Shown: in pieces, positions 1 to 5,216 of the stretch
Layout: each line of letters begins with the position of its first letter
How positions within the stretch are numbered: position 1 is the stretch's first letter
Assembly: GCA_900541345.1 (NCBI GenBank)
Contig: UQJE01000097.1
Span: 1-8,194 of the forward strand
Reading direction: 5' to 3'
DNA from: an uncultured Blautia sp.
GTDB taxonomy: Bacteria > Bacillota > Clostridia > Lachnospirales > Lachnospiraceae
DNA length: 8,194 bases
The notes under the pieces: generated by a model
What the model was told of the DNA's origin: nothing
Database searches by the model: none
Seen by the model: only the letters and a program-made list of their open reading frames with translations
Position numbers and translations under genes: made by a program

Positions 1-10
1 AATGCGATAT

Positions 11-95
11 GCGGAAGTGTCGGAACTGGCAGACGAGCAAGACTAAGGATCTTGTGAGCAATGCGCTCGTGTGGGTTCAAGTCCCATCTTCCGCA
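11..95 (+). tRNA. tRNA-Leu (anticodon AAG)
   Basis: This is a complete class II tRNA. The 7-bp acceptor stem pairs GCGGAAG (11-17) with CTTCCGC (88-94), with discriminator A95. The anticodon stem CAAGA/TCTTG (38-42/50-54) closes the loop CTAAGGA, giving anticodon AAG at 45-47, which reads the leucine codon CUU and, if A34 is deaminated to inosine, CUC and CUA. The long variable arm has a GAGC/GCTC stem (56-59/65-68), as expected for tRNA-Leu. The T arm is 71-87 with loop TTCAAGT and a G-U closing pair. CCA is not encoded. The promoter or upstream tRNAs lie outside the window, which begins 10 bases earlier. Confidence 0.97.
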
Positions 96-125
96 TTTTT
101 TATTTCTTCGATAATATAACATTTA

Positions 126-156
126 CCCCGTAAAGCTTCGGTTTTACGGGGTTTTT
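126..156 (+). terminator. Rho-independent terminator of the tRNA-Leu transcript
   Basis: CCCCGTAAA (126-134) pairs perfectly with TTTACGGGG (143-151). The stem is extended by a G-U pair and a C-G pair that close a UUCG tetraloop (137-140), an unusually stable cap. A T5 tract follows at 152-156. On the opposite strand no T-run follows the hairpin, so it is not an obvious terminator for the converging ABC operon. Confidence 0.9.
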
Positions 157-194
157 GATTTCATTTTTATTTTTTATCTCTATCCGGCAGAATG

Positions 195-329
195 TTATTT
201 CATATTCAGGCTAATGTTTCCAGTGAAATTCTCACATTCAATTCCAATATAATTTCCACCTTCAGGAAGCATCTTTCCTGCGTGCAGTACGTTTCCCTCT
301 CCCCCTGCCAGGTTCCTGTTTACGAAGCT
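195..329 (-). pseudogene. Possible out-of-frame coding remnant overlapping and following the last ABC permease
   Basis: One frame off the permease, reading 329 down to the TAA at 195-197, there is an open stretch of about 44 codons with no obvious start. It encodes a glycine- and asparagine-rich tail with segments such as GEGNVLHAGKMLPEGGNYIG and IECENFTGNISLNMK. The composition is protein-like, with alternating hydrophobic and polar residues like a beta-strand tail. The overlapping permease C-terminus in the proper frame is instead an odd run of Arg, Lys and Gly. Removing one G from the G5 run near 299-304 would join the permease to this tail. It may be the degraded 3' end of a deleted downstream gene or an extension lost by frameshift. 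No family was recognised. Confidence 0.35.
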
Positions 330-1080
330 TCATTTCTTTTTTGTTCTTGGACATCAATAACAAAAGCACAGCCCAGAGAACCATGACTCCAACTCCAAGA
401 ATCGCCAGCGAAGAATTTGGAGATGTAGTTGTTCCGGCATATTCACTCATATCAAAACCCACTAAAATCAAAGTAGCAGAAAAAGGATATATGCTGGCAA
501 AAATACCGCCTTTAAAGAACATCATACTATATCCAAGGAAGAACGACAGAATAGAGCCGCCCAAATATGCCCCTCGAATCTGCCCAAAAAGCAAAATCAG
601 AGGCATACAAACCAGATAGGTCGTGAAACTCGCCAACACAATCTGCGCGCCGCCATGAAAAAACACTTCTGCTGTCAGTCCCGATAATCCAACTACCAGT
701 CCAGTGACCATAGTAACTCCAACACTGTAAATTCCCAGCAGGACTGCAAGCATACCGACTAAAAACAGCTTAACTCCCAGCATTTTCGGCATAGAAATCG
801 GAATTGTCATAATATTTTTCAGTGTGTCATGAGCTGATTCTCTGTCAATGATCCATCCACCAATCATTACTAATGAAATCGGAAGAAAGATCTGCGTATT
901 TCCCCAGACAACATTCTCAAACAAAGCAGAAAAATCATAATTCGGATTTCTGTACTCTGCTTCAACAATCAACTGACTTCCATATTGAACCAAAGGACAA
1001 AGCGCAAGGGACACCAGCCCCACCCAAAGAATCTGACACCGGCGCAGTTTCAGTAATTCCGACTTAAGTAAATTCCACAT
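262..1080 (-). CDS. ABC-2 type permease, second membrane subunit of a LanFEG-like peptide exporter
   Basis: This 272-aa polytopic protein has about six to seven membrane segments (roughly residues 17-34, 60-79, 104-130, 143-167, 171-189, 193-209 and 226-243). A cytosolic motif around DTLKNIMTIP (85-94) matches the same position in the neighbouring permease and is typical of the coupling segment of ABC-2/lantibiotic-protection permeases. Inferred role: one half of the membrane channel of an exporter that clears lantibiotic-like peptides from the membrane. ATG 1080 is chosen over an in-frame GTG at 1086 because the ribosome site AAGGGGG (1088-1094) is 7 nt from the ATG but 1 nt from the GTG. 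It starts 12 nt after the upstream permease, and the ribosome site overlaps that gene's stop. The C-terminus (after residue 247) is a highly basic tail that may result from a frameshift. Which of the E or G subunits it represents is not settled. Confidence 0.85.
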   Translation of the reverse strand: MWNLLKSELLKLRRCQILWVGLVSLALCPLVQYGSQLIVEAEYRNPNYDFSALFENVVWGNTQIFLPISLVMIGGWIIDRESAHDTLKNIMTIPISMPKMLGVKLFLVGMLAVLLGIYSVGVTMVTGLVVGLSGLTAEVFFHGGAQIVLASFTTYLVCMPLILLFGQIRGAYLGGSILSFFLGYSMMFFKGGIFASIYPFSATLILVGFDMSEYAGTTTSPNSSLAILGVGVMVLWAVLLLLMSKNKKEMKLRKQEPGRGRGKRTARRKDAS

Positions 1081-1092
1081 AATCACACCCCC

Positions 1093-1887
1093 TTAAATTT
1101 CCTGACGCCGATAAACAACTGCAATCAACGCAAGAAATACAATTGCTTCCACAATAATCACACCGAATACCTGATTGCAATTTAGAAAATATGGGCTGAT
1201 TCGTTCCAACAAACCGGCTAACTCCTCACTGGTCTGGCTTTGGTCATAAAATTGAAATGTCCAGCGGAAAGCCAGAGGCCCCGGAAACAGGGTTCCAATG
1301 TTCAGCCCAAAAGGCTGTGTAAGAAATATATCGTTCATAGAAAGAATATAATTCACAATCGTATAAAAAAAGGTAATCACAACAGATACGATATAGTTTT
1401 TATTAAGAAGAACAACAAGCAGAATACAGGGAAGTGCTCCAACCCACATAATCATTCCTTCTCCAAGCCCAACGCCAAACAATATCCAAAACCCCACTGG
1501 CTTCCAGCCCTGAAACAGCAAAACTACAAGGCTTATCAATCCTCCAATTGCCATGAAACCGATGGCAAACAACAGCAAAACCAGCATCTTGGAAAGCACC
1601 AGTTTCGTTCTGTTTACCGGTATGGCAGCAAGGTTTTTCAGAGTATCATTATCCAGTTCTTCAAACAGCAGATTGGAAGCCAGTATCACAAGAAGCGGCA
1701 TTAAAAGCAAATATGCACTGAGCTGAAACAAACTGGACATCATTCCATTTACTGCATCCACATCGGTGTTTACATCTGCCAGAAAGAAAGCGTAAGCTAA
1801 TGGCATGAAGGCAGACAGCAGCAGGGAAATAAATATTAATGGCTTCCGTTTTAATTTCCAAAATTCGCATTGAACCAGTTTAAGCAA
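1093..1887 (-). CDS. ABC-2 type permease, first membrane subunit of a LanFEG-like peptide exporter
   Basis: This 264-aa membrane protein has about six hydrophobic segments (roughly 17-36, 56-75, 100-125, 133-160, 165-185 and 239-258) and a short basic N-terminus containing CEFWKLKRKP. The motif DTLKNLAAIPVNRTKL (81-96) between the second and third helices parallels DTLKN in the partner permease, pointing to paralogous subunits of one heteromeric channel. It starts with TTG at 1885-1887, supported by GGGAGG (1896-1901) 8 nt upstream; the next in-frame Met lies about 48 residues in and would remove the first helix. The start overlaps the ATPase stop by 8 nt, so translation is probably coupled to it. 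Lantibiotic protection is inferred from the ATPase and the adjacent two-component system. Confidence 0.87.
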   Translation of the reverse strand: MLKLVQCEFWKLKRKPLIFISLLLSAFMPLAYAFFLADVNTDVDAVNGMMSSLFQLSAYLLLMPLLVILASNLLFEELDNDTLKNLAAIPVNRTKLVLSKMLVLLLFAIGFMAIGGLISLVVLLFQGWKPVGFWILFGVGLGEGMIMWVGALPCILLVVLLNKNYIVSVVITFFYTIVNYILSMNDIFLTQPFGLNIGTLFPGPLAFRWTFQFYDQSQTSEELAGLLERISPYFLNCNQVFGVIIVEAIVFLALIAVVYRRQEI

Positions 1888-2806
1888 TTCCCTCGCCTCC
1901 CGTCACACGTTTAAAGTAATCTTCAAGGCTTTCTTCTGAGGTTGCAGCCTCCGATACCTCCAATCCGTTTTCTACAAAGGCTGTTACGATTTTCCCCACA
2001 GGCAGTTCCAGATTATTCAGGCGTAAATGGTGGTCGTCCTGTATGGAGAAGTGACTTTCATGGAAATGACATTCCAAAATTCTTGCCGCCTGCGCAGTAT
2101 CCGAAAGAGTAAACCGGATATGCTTACTACTCTTTTGCTCCAACTCAGCAAGACTTTCCTCTTCCAGCAATGTACCGTGGTCGATAATTCCAATATCATC
2201 AGCCAACAAAGAAATCTCCGAAAGAATGTGACTGGAAATCAAAATTGTTTTCCCTTTTGCATCGCAAAGCTCCCGGATAAAGGAACGCACCTCTGCAATA
2301 CCGATGGGATCAAGACCGTTGATTGGCTCATCCAAAATCAGAAGCTCCGGGTCGTGCATAACGGCAAGAGCAATGGCAAGACGCTGCTTCATACCAAGGG
2401 AATACTGGGAAAAGAGCTTTTTATCTTTATAAGGCAGTCCCACAAGTTCCAGAGCATCTCTGATGGCATGATTATTCGGTACACCTCGCAAAGCAGCAAA
2501 AATACGCAGGTTTTCTGTACCGGTCAGATTAGGATAAAAGCCTGGGGACTCAATCAGGCTGCCGATACGGGGCAGCAATTTCTTTTCATTCCCCTGCAAA
2601 GACTTTCCCCAGATTTTCACTGCCCCGGAAGTTGGCTTTGTTAAACCCAGCAGCATTTTCATGGTAGTGGTTTTTCCGGCTCCGTTCCTCCCCAGAAGAC
2701 CATAAATTCTTCCACGCTTCACATGGATATTCAAGTCAGCCACACTCTTTTGTAAGCCATATTGCTTCGTCAGATTTTTTGTTTCAATAATATAATTTGT
2801 ATCCAT
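1880..2806 (-). CDS. LanF-type ABC transporter ATP-binding protein (lantibiotic immunity / bacitracin-type resistance)
   Basis: This 308-aa ATPase powers the two permeases encoded downstream. Walker A is GRNGAGKTT (39-47), the signature region is YSLGMKQRL (135-143), Walker B is LLILDEP (155-161), the D-loop is GLD (164-166) and the switch histidine is in SSH (191-193). In the Q-loop position the protein has IGSLIESPGF (81-90), with Glu86 replacing the usual Gln. This 'E-loop' is a known hallmark of LanF proteins of lantibiotic self-protection transporters and BcrA-like relatives. ATG 2806 is chosen because AGGAGG (2815-2820) lies 8 nt upstream; an in-frame extension to 2842 would start inside the promoter region. 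It is the first gene of the operon, downstream of four 11-bp repeats. Substrate is inferred as a lantibiotic or similar cell-envelope-active peptide; the exact compound cannot be read from the sequence. Confidence 0.93.
   Translation of the reverse strand: MDTNYIIETKNLTKQYGLQKSVADLNIHVKRGRIYGLLGRNGAGKTTTMKMLLGLTKPTSGAVKIWGKSLQGNEKKLLPRIGSLIESPGFYPNLTGTENLRIFAALRGVPNNHAIRDALELVGLPYKDKKLFSQYSLGMKQRLAIALAVMHDPELLILDEPINGLDPIGIAEVRSFIRELCDAKGKTILISSHILSEISLLADDIGIIDHGTLLEEESLAELEQKSSKHIRFTLSDTAQAARILECHFHESHFSIQDDHHLRLNNLELPVGKIVTAFVENGLEVSEAATSEESLEDYFKRVTGGEGIA
1896..1901 (-). promoter_or_regulatory. Ribosome binding site supporting a TTG start
   Basis: GGGAGG lies 8 nt before TTG 1887, inside the ATPase coding sequence, where it encodes part of the C-terminal TGGEG. 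It is the main reason for accepting the TTG start. Confidence 0.7.
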
Positions 2807-2832
2807 ACTCAAAACCTCCTGTTCTATAAAAT

Positions 2833-2843
2833 ATTCTATCATA
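2833..2843 (-). promoter_or_regulatory. Candidate -10 region of the LanFEG-like operon
   Basis: TATGAT (2838-2843) and TAGAAT (2833-2838) are overlapping -10-like hexamers about 27-37 nt before the ATPase start. At a 17-nt spacing neither has a recognisable -35: the positions fall within the AACCTTGC repeats. This is what a promoter that depends on an activator bound at -35 looks like. Which hexamer is used is not determined. Confidence 0.5.
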
Positions 2844-2845
2844 CC

Positions 2846-2886
2846 AACCTTGCATTAACCTTGCCGCAACCTTGCATTAACCTTGC
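2846..2886 (-). repeat. Four 11-bp-spaced direct repeats, probable response-regulator operator
   Basis: AACCTTGC occurs exactly four times, at 2846-2853, 2857-2864, 2868-2875 and 2879-2886, with 3-nt spacers ATT, CGC and ATT. The period is 11 bp, about one helical turn, with a secondary 22-bp period. In the direction of the ABC operon it reads GCAAGGTT. It directly abuts the candidate -10 of that operon. Tandem sites at 10-11 bp are the usual binding mode of OmpR/PhoB-family regulators, and one is encoded next door at 3862-4554, so it is the natural candidate ligand. Binding is inference. Confidence 0.8.
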
Positions 2887-2910
2887 AATTTAAAATCGAC
2901 AAAACGACAA

Positions 2911-2937
2911 AGGTTCCCGCCATAAAGACGAGAACCT
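2911..2937 (-). terminator. Terminator hairpin of the two-component operon
   Basis: AGGTTCTCGTC pairs with GGCGGGAACCT on the minus strand (11 pairs, two of them G-U) around a 5-nt loop. It begins 1 nt after the kinase stop codon. The following minus-strand sequence is T-rich (TTTGTCGTTTTG) but not a pure T tract, so termination may be partial. It separates the regulator-kinase transcript from the ABC operon. Confidence 0.7.
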
Positions 2938-2938
2938 C

Positions 2939-3856
2939 TTAACTATCCAAAGGAAAAAGTAAAGTAAATGCAGTTCCTTTTCCCGATACACTTTCAACTG
3001 CTATGCTTCCGCCCATCTTCTCTACAAGCTGATGGACAATAGAAAGGCCAAGGCCGCTGCCTTTTTCAGCTCGACCTTTATCACACTTATAAAGCCGTTC
3101 AAAAATATGCTTCAAATCTTCTTTCTCAATTCCCACCCCATTGTCTGCCAGTATCAGCTCCATGCTATTTTTCTTCTTTGACAGGATTATTTTAATTTTA
3201 TCTGCATGACTATGAGCAATTACATTTTGAATGAGATTATTAATAATCCTTATATAGCTGTCCACATCCAGCATTACCCGGACAGGCTGCTCAGGAATAT
3301 CAATATCATAATCAACCTGTTTATCCTCAAAAATCGGTATCCAGTCAATCAGGATATTCCTTGTCAGCTCTGCGGTCTCAACAGAATGGATTTCCAAAAC
3401 AAACTCGTCAGAATTTAGCTTAAACCAGTCAAAAAGTACATCAATATACTCTTTCAGATCGTGGGCTTTCCGGCGAGCAGTTTCAATATAATCATCCCGT
3501 TCCTTTCCTCTGACAATCCCCTTATGGGCAGCATCAAGATAGCCGATGAGGGTGGTAAGGGGCGTCCGGACATCGTGGGAAAGGCTCGTCATAAGCTGGC
3601 GATTAGTCTCTTCTGTCTGTCGGACAATCGAAAGCCTGCTTTCATAAAATACAACAATTTCATTGATTTCGTAGGCAAGAGGGGCTGTCAGTTCGTTAGC
3701 CGCAGACAAAATACGCCGATTGCCGTTTCCATTTTTTACATCCATCAGAGCGTCTGTCATTTCTGCTATCTGCTTCTTTACACGCCGAATAAAAAAGATG
3801 GAAGTCAGCACAGCCAGAACAGCAGTTGCAAGGGAAAGAAAGACAATAATTTTCAT
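2939..3856 (-). CDS. Sensor histidine kinase of a lantibiotic/antimicrobial-peptide-type two-component system
   Basis: This 305-aa kinase autophosphorylates and passes phosphate to the regulator encoded just upstream. It has one membrane helix (about residues 3-23) with almost nothing outside the cell, then a HAMP-like linker and coiled region (24-85). The H-box is SLSHDVRTPL with His94, the N-box contains Asn206/Asn207 and Asn211 in NNLIQNVIAHS, the G1 box is DNGVG (238-242), the F-box is FERLY (252-256), and the G2 box is GSGLGLSIV (266-274), so all catalytic motifs are intact. A single helix with no sensor domain suggests detection in or at the membrane, or via a partner protein. ATG 3856 has AAGGAGG (3867-3873) 10 nt upstream, within the regulator's last codons. 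The gap after the regulator is 5 nt. By context its likely signal is the peptide exported by the downstream ABC system. Confidence 0.9.
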   Translation of the reverse strand: MKIIVFLSLATAVLAVLTSIFFIRRVKKQIAEMTDALMDVKNGNGNRRILSAANELTAPLAYEINEIVVFYESRLSIVRQTEETNRQLMTSLSHDVRTPLTTLIGYLDAAHKGIVRGKERDDYIETARRKAHDLKEYIDVLFDWFKLNSDEFVLEIHSVETAELTRNILIDWIPIFEDKQVDYDIDIPEQPVRVMLDVDSYIRIINNLIQNVIAHSHADKIKIILSKKKNSMELILADNGVGIEKEDLKHIFERLYKCDKGRAEKGSGLGLSIVHQLVEKMGGSIAVESVSGKGTAFTLLFPLDS

Positions 3857-3861
3857 ATCAT

Positions 3862-4554
3862 TTATACCTCCTTGTTAAAGCGGTAGCCAATCCCTTTGAC
3901 CGTCTGGATATACTTTGGACTCGAAGGTGTCACTTCTAATTTTTTACGAAGTCGGCTGATAATCGCCATAATGTTACTGTCATCATAGAAATATTCTTCA
4001 CCCCATACTGCCTCATAAATCTGCTGTTTTGTTAAAATTTTGCCCTGATGTTTTGCACAGTATAAAAGCAGATCAAACTCCTTTGGGGGAAGTATGAAAG
4101 TGCCGTTTCCCGTAGTAACGGAACGATTTTCAAGATCAATCTGCAATCCGTCAAAATCCAGTTTCTGCATAATCCCGGCTTGCCGATTAAATCGTGTATA
4201 GCGACGAATAAGAGAAACAATACGAGCAATTAATTCATCCATATCAAATGGTTTTGTCAGATAATCATCTGCTCCGGCCCGCAGGCCCCGAACTTTAGAA
4301 ACGCTGTCGTTTTTGGATGTGAACATCAAAATCGGCAAGTTACTCTCTTTGCGAATTTCCTCCAGTGTTTCAAAACCATCTATTCCCGGCATCATCACAT
4401 CCAGCACCACAAGCTGGTATTTCTGTTCTTTTAATTTCTGCACTCCCTCTTTTCCGGTATTACAAAAATCAGCTTCTATATTTTCCGATTGTACACTACG
4501 TTTAATTAGCGCACACAATTCTCTGTCATCATCTATAATCAAAATTTTATTCAT
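3862..4554 (-). CDS. OmpR/PhoB-family response regulator
   Basis: This 230-aa DNA-binding regulator has a receiver domain (about 1-118) with the acidic cluster DDD (8-10), phospho-acceptor Asp52 in VVLDVMMPG, Thr79/Ser80 and Lys101 in LTKPF. The C-terminal winged helix (about 135-228) contains LPPKEFDLLLYC, the VWGEEYFYDDSNIMAIISRLRKKL-type recognition region and the family-typical ending TVKGIGYRF. ATG 4554 is chosen because GGAGG (4561-4565) sits 6 nt upstream; an in-frame TTG at 4569 overlaps that site. It is the first gene of a two-gene operon with the kinase, from a consensus promoter. Its likely target is the 11-bp repeat array before the ABC ATPase, about 1 kb downstream of this gene. 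Confidence 0.95.
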   Translation of the reverse strand: MNKILIIDDDRELCALIKRSVQSENIEADFCNTGKEGVQKLKEQKYQLVVLDVMMPGIDGFETLEEIRKESNLPILMFTSKNDSVSKVRGLRAGADDYLTKPFDMDELIARIVSLIRRYTRFNRQAGIMQKLDFDGLQIDLENRSVTTGNGTFILPPKEFDLLLYCAKHQGKILTKQQIYEAVWGEEYFYDDSNIMAIISRLRKKLEVTPSSPKYIQTVKGIGYRFNKEV

Positions 4555-4574
4555 TCCGCACCTCCACAAAAAAC

Positions 4575-4603
4575 ATTATAGTTCTCCCATTCAAACAATG
4601 CAA
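4575..4603 (-). promoter_or_regulatory. Sigma-A promoter of the response regulator-kinase operon
   Basis: On the minus strand TTGCAT (4598-4603), a 17-nt spacer and a perfect TATAAT (4575-4580) form a near-consensus promoter about 20 nt before the regulator's start. Basal, activator-independent transcription of the sensing genes is implied. Confidence 0.85.
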
Positions 4604-4618
4604 GTGCGTAGATAGTAA

Positions 4619-4631
4619 CCTGCTTCGCAGG
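4619..4631. repeat. Short inverted repeat between divergent promoters
   Basis: CCTGC-TTC-GCAGG is a perfect 5-bp inverted repeat with a 3-nt centre. It lies just upstream of the regulator's -35 and about 60-75 bp before the darA -10 candidates. No T tract follows on either strand, so it is more likely a protein site or chance than a terminator. Confidence 0.4.
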
Positions 4632-4693
4632 CAATCTCAATATTATATCTTCTAATGGACTGTTTATTTAAAGAAATTTTTATATCTTATTCC

Positions 4694-4711
4694 TATAATT
4701 TGTGATATAAT
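4694..4711 (+). promoter_or_regulatory. Promoter region of darA
   Basis: Two TATAAT hexamers are present, at 4694-4699 and 4706-4711. The second is preceded by TG one base upstream (TGATATAAT), making it an extended -10, which fits the absence of a good -35 in the AT-rich sequence before it. It is 33 nt before the darA start. AGGAGG at 4731-4736 is the ribosome site. Confidence 0.7.
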
Positions 4712-4744
4712 TCGTTCAAATAGAATTTTCAGGAGGACAAACAC

Positions 4745-5098
4745 ATGAAATTAATCTATGCCATTATTAATGAAGATGATACAGAAAGTGTTGTAGAAGA
4801 ACTGAATAAAGCAGATTACAAGGTAACAAAACTTTCCACAACCGGAGGTTTTTTAAAAAGAGGCAACACCACTCTTATGATTTGCACAGAAGATGAAAAT
4901 TTAAAAGATGTAACCTCCAGAATTGAACGTGTATGCGGCAAACGCCACAAAGTAGAATATGACGTTCCCTGCATGAATTACTCCGCCGGCGCAATCGGCA
5001 GTTATTTCCCTGCCTGGTACGGCGGAACGAAAAAAGAAATCGAAGTGGGCGGTGCAATTATCTTCGCTGTGGACGTCTGCTATTACGAAAAAATATAA
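4745..5098 (+). CDS. darA: DarA/PstA-type cyclic-di-AMP receptor, PII-like
   Basis: This 117-aa cytoplasmic PII-like protein belongs to the family that binds cyclic-di-AMP, a Gram-positive second messenger for potassium, osmolyte and cell-wall homeostasis. The diagnostic block VTKLSTTGGFLKRGNTTLM (27-45) matches the family's ligand-binding motif, and the C-terminus carries the conserved VGGAIIFAVDV-type strand (101-111). The protein should form a trimer; its downstream partner is unknown in the family. ATG 4745 has AGGAGG 8 nt upstream. It is monocistronic, divergent from the regulator operon and followed immediately by a strong terminator. It is near the usual length of about 110 residues. 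Residues 70-100 form the variable large loop. Nothing suggests it is functionally tied to the ABC genes beyond proximity. Confidence 0.93.
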   Translation: MKLIYAIINEDDTESVVEELNKADYKVTKLSTTGGFLKRGNTTLMICTEDENLKDVTSRIERVCGKRHKVEYDVPCMNYSAGAIGSYFPAWYGGTKKEIEVGGAIIFAVDVCYYEKI

Positions 5099-5103
5099 CT
5101 GGC

Positions 5104-5127
5104 AAAAGGAGGCTTGCGCCTCCTTTT
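5104..5127. terminator. Bidirectional terminator between darA and the fucosidase
   Basis: AAAAGGAGGC (5104-5113) pairs perfectly with GCCTCCTTTT (5118-5127) around a TTGC loop, with A and T tracts built into the stem so that it can act in both directions. It is 5 nt after the darA stop and directly after the permease remnant, so it may originally have ended that sugar-transport operon. Confidence 0.85.
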
Positions 5128-5207
5128 CTGCCCCTTCACAGCTCCTGATATCACCCTCCGATCATATGCTTCTGCATCAGCAGATACAAAAGCAAAATAG
5201 GAATCTA
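5128..5207 (-). pseudogene. Degraded C-terminal tail of a MalG-type sugar ABC transporter permease
   Basis: On the minus strand, from 5204 downward, codons read IPILLLYLLMQKHMIGG, then TGA at 5151-5153. One frame over from 5154 the sequence continues VISGAVKG, ending at 5131. Joined across a single missing base these give a tail very like the conserved end of MalG/LacG-family permeases, in which IP-hydrophobic-Q is followed by GAVKG at the extreme C-terminus. The expected stop after the last Gly is CAG (5128-5130). There is no start, the rest of the gene is absent, and an in-frame TAG lies at 5205-5207. The remnant begins about 10 nt after the fucosidase stop on the same strand. Family assignment rests on this short tail only. 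Confidence 0.7.
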
Positions 5208-5216
5208 CGTTGAATT

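Noticed and set aside
76..95. 3' end of tRNA-Leu as a phage/island attachment site
   Set aside because: No second copy of this segment and no integrase gene is seen in the window, so island integration cannot be supported.
223..235. GTGA...TCAC hairpin as terminator of the LanFEG-like operon
   Set aside because: Only 4 bp of stem, no T tract on the minus strand; the operon's real end is not evident.
1240..1704. 154-codon plus-strand open frame
   Set aside because: It lies entirely antisense to a permease with clear membrane segments and family motifs; its Lys/Asn/Gln/His-rich composition is typical of an antisense shadow.
2027..2644. 205-codon plus-strand open frame
   Set aside because: It is antisense to the ATPase with intact Walker motifs; no ribosome site or recognisable domain.
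2807..2842. Upstream in-frame extension of the ATPase
   Set aside because: It would place the start in the promoter; AGGAGG at 8 nt from ATG 2806 fixes the start there.
2846..2886. CRISPR array
   Set aside because: Units are 8 bp with 3-nt spacers that are not unique; this is an operator-like tandem repeat.
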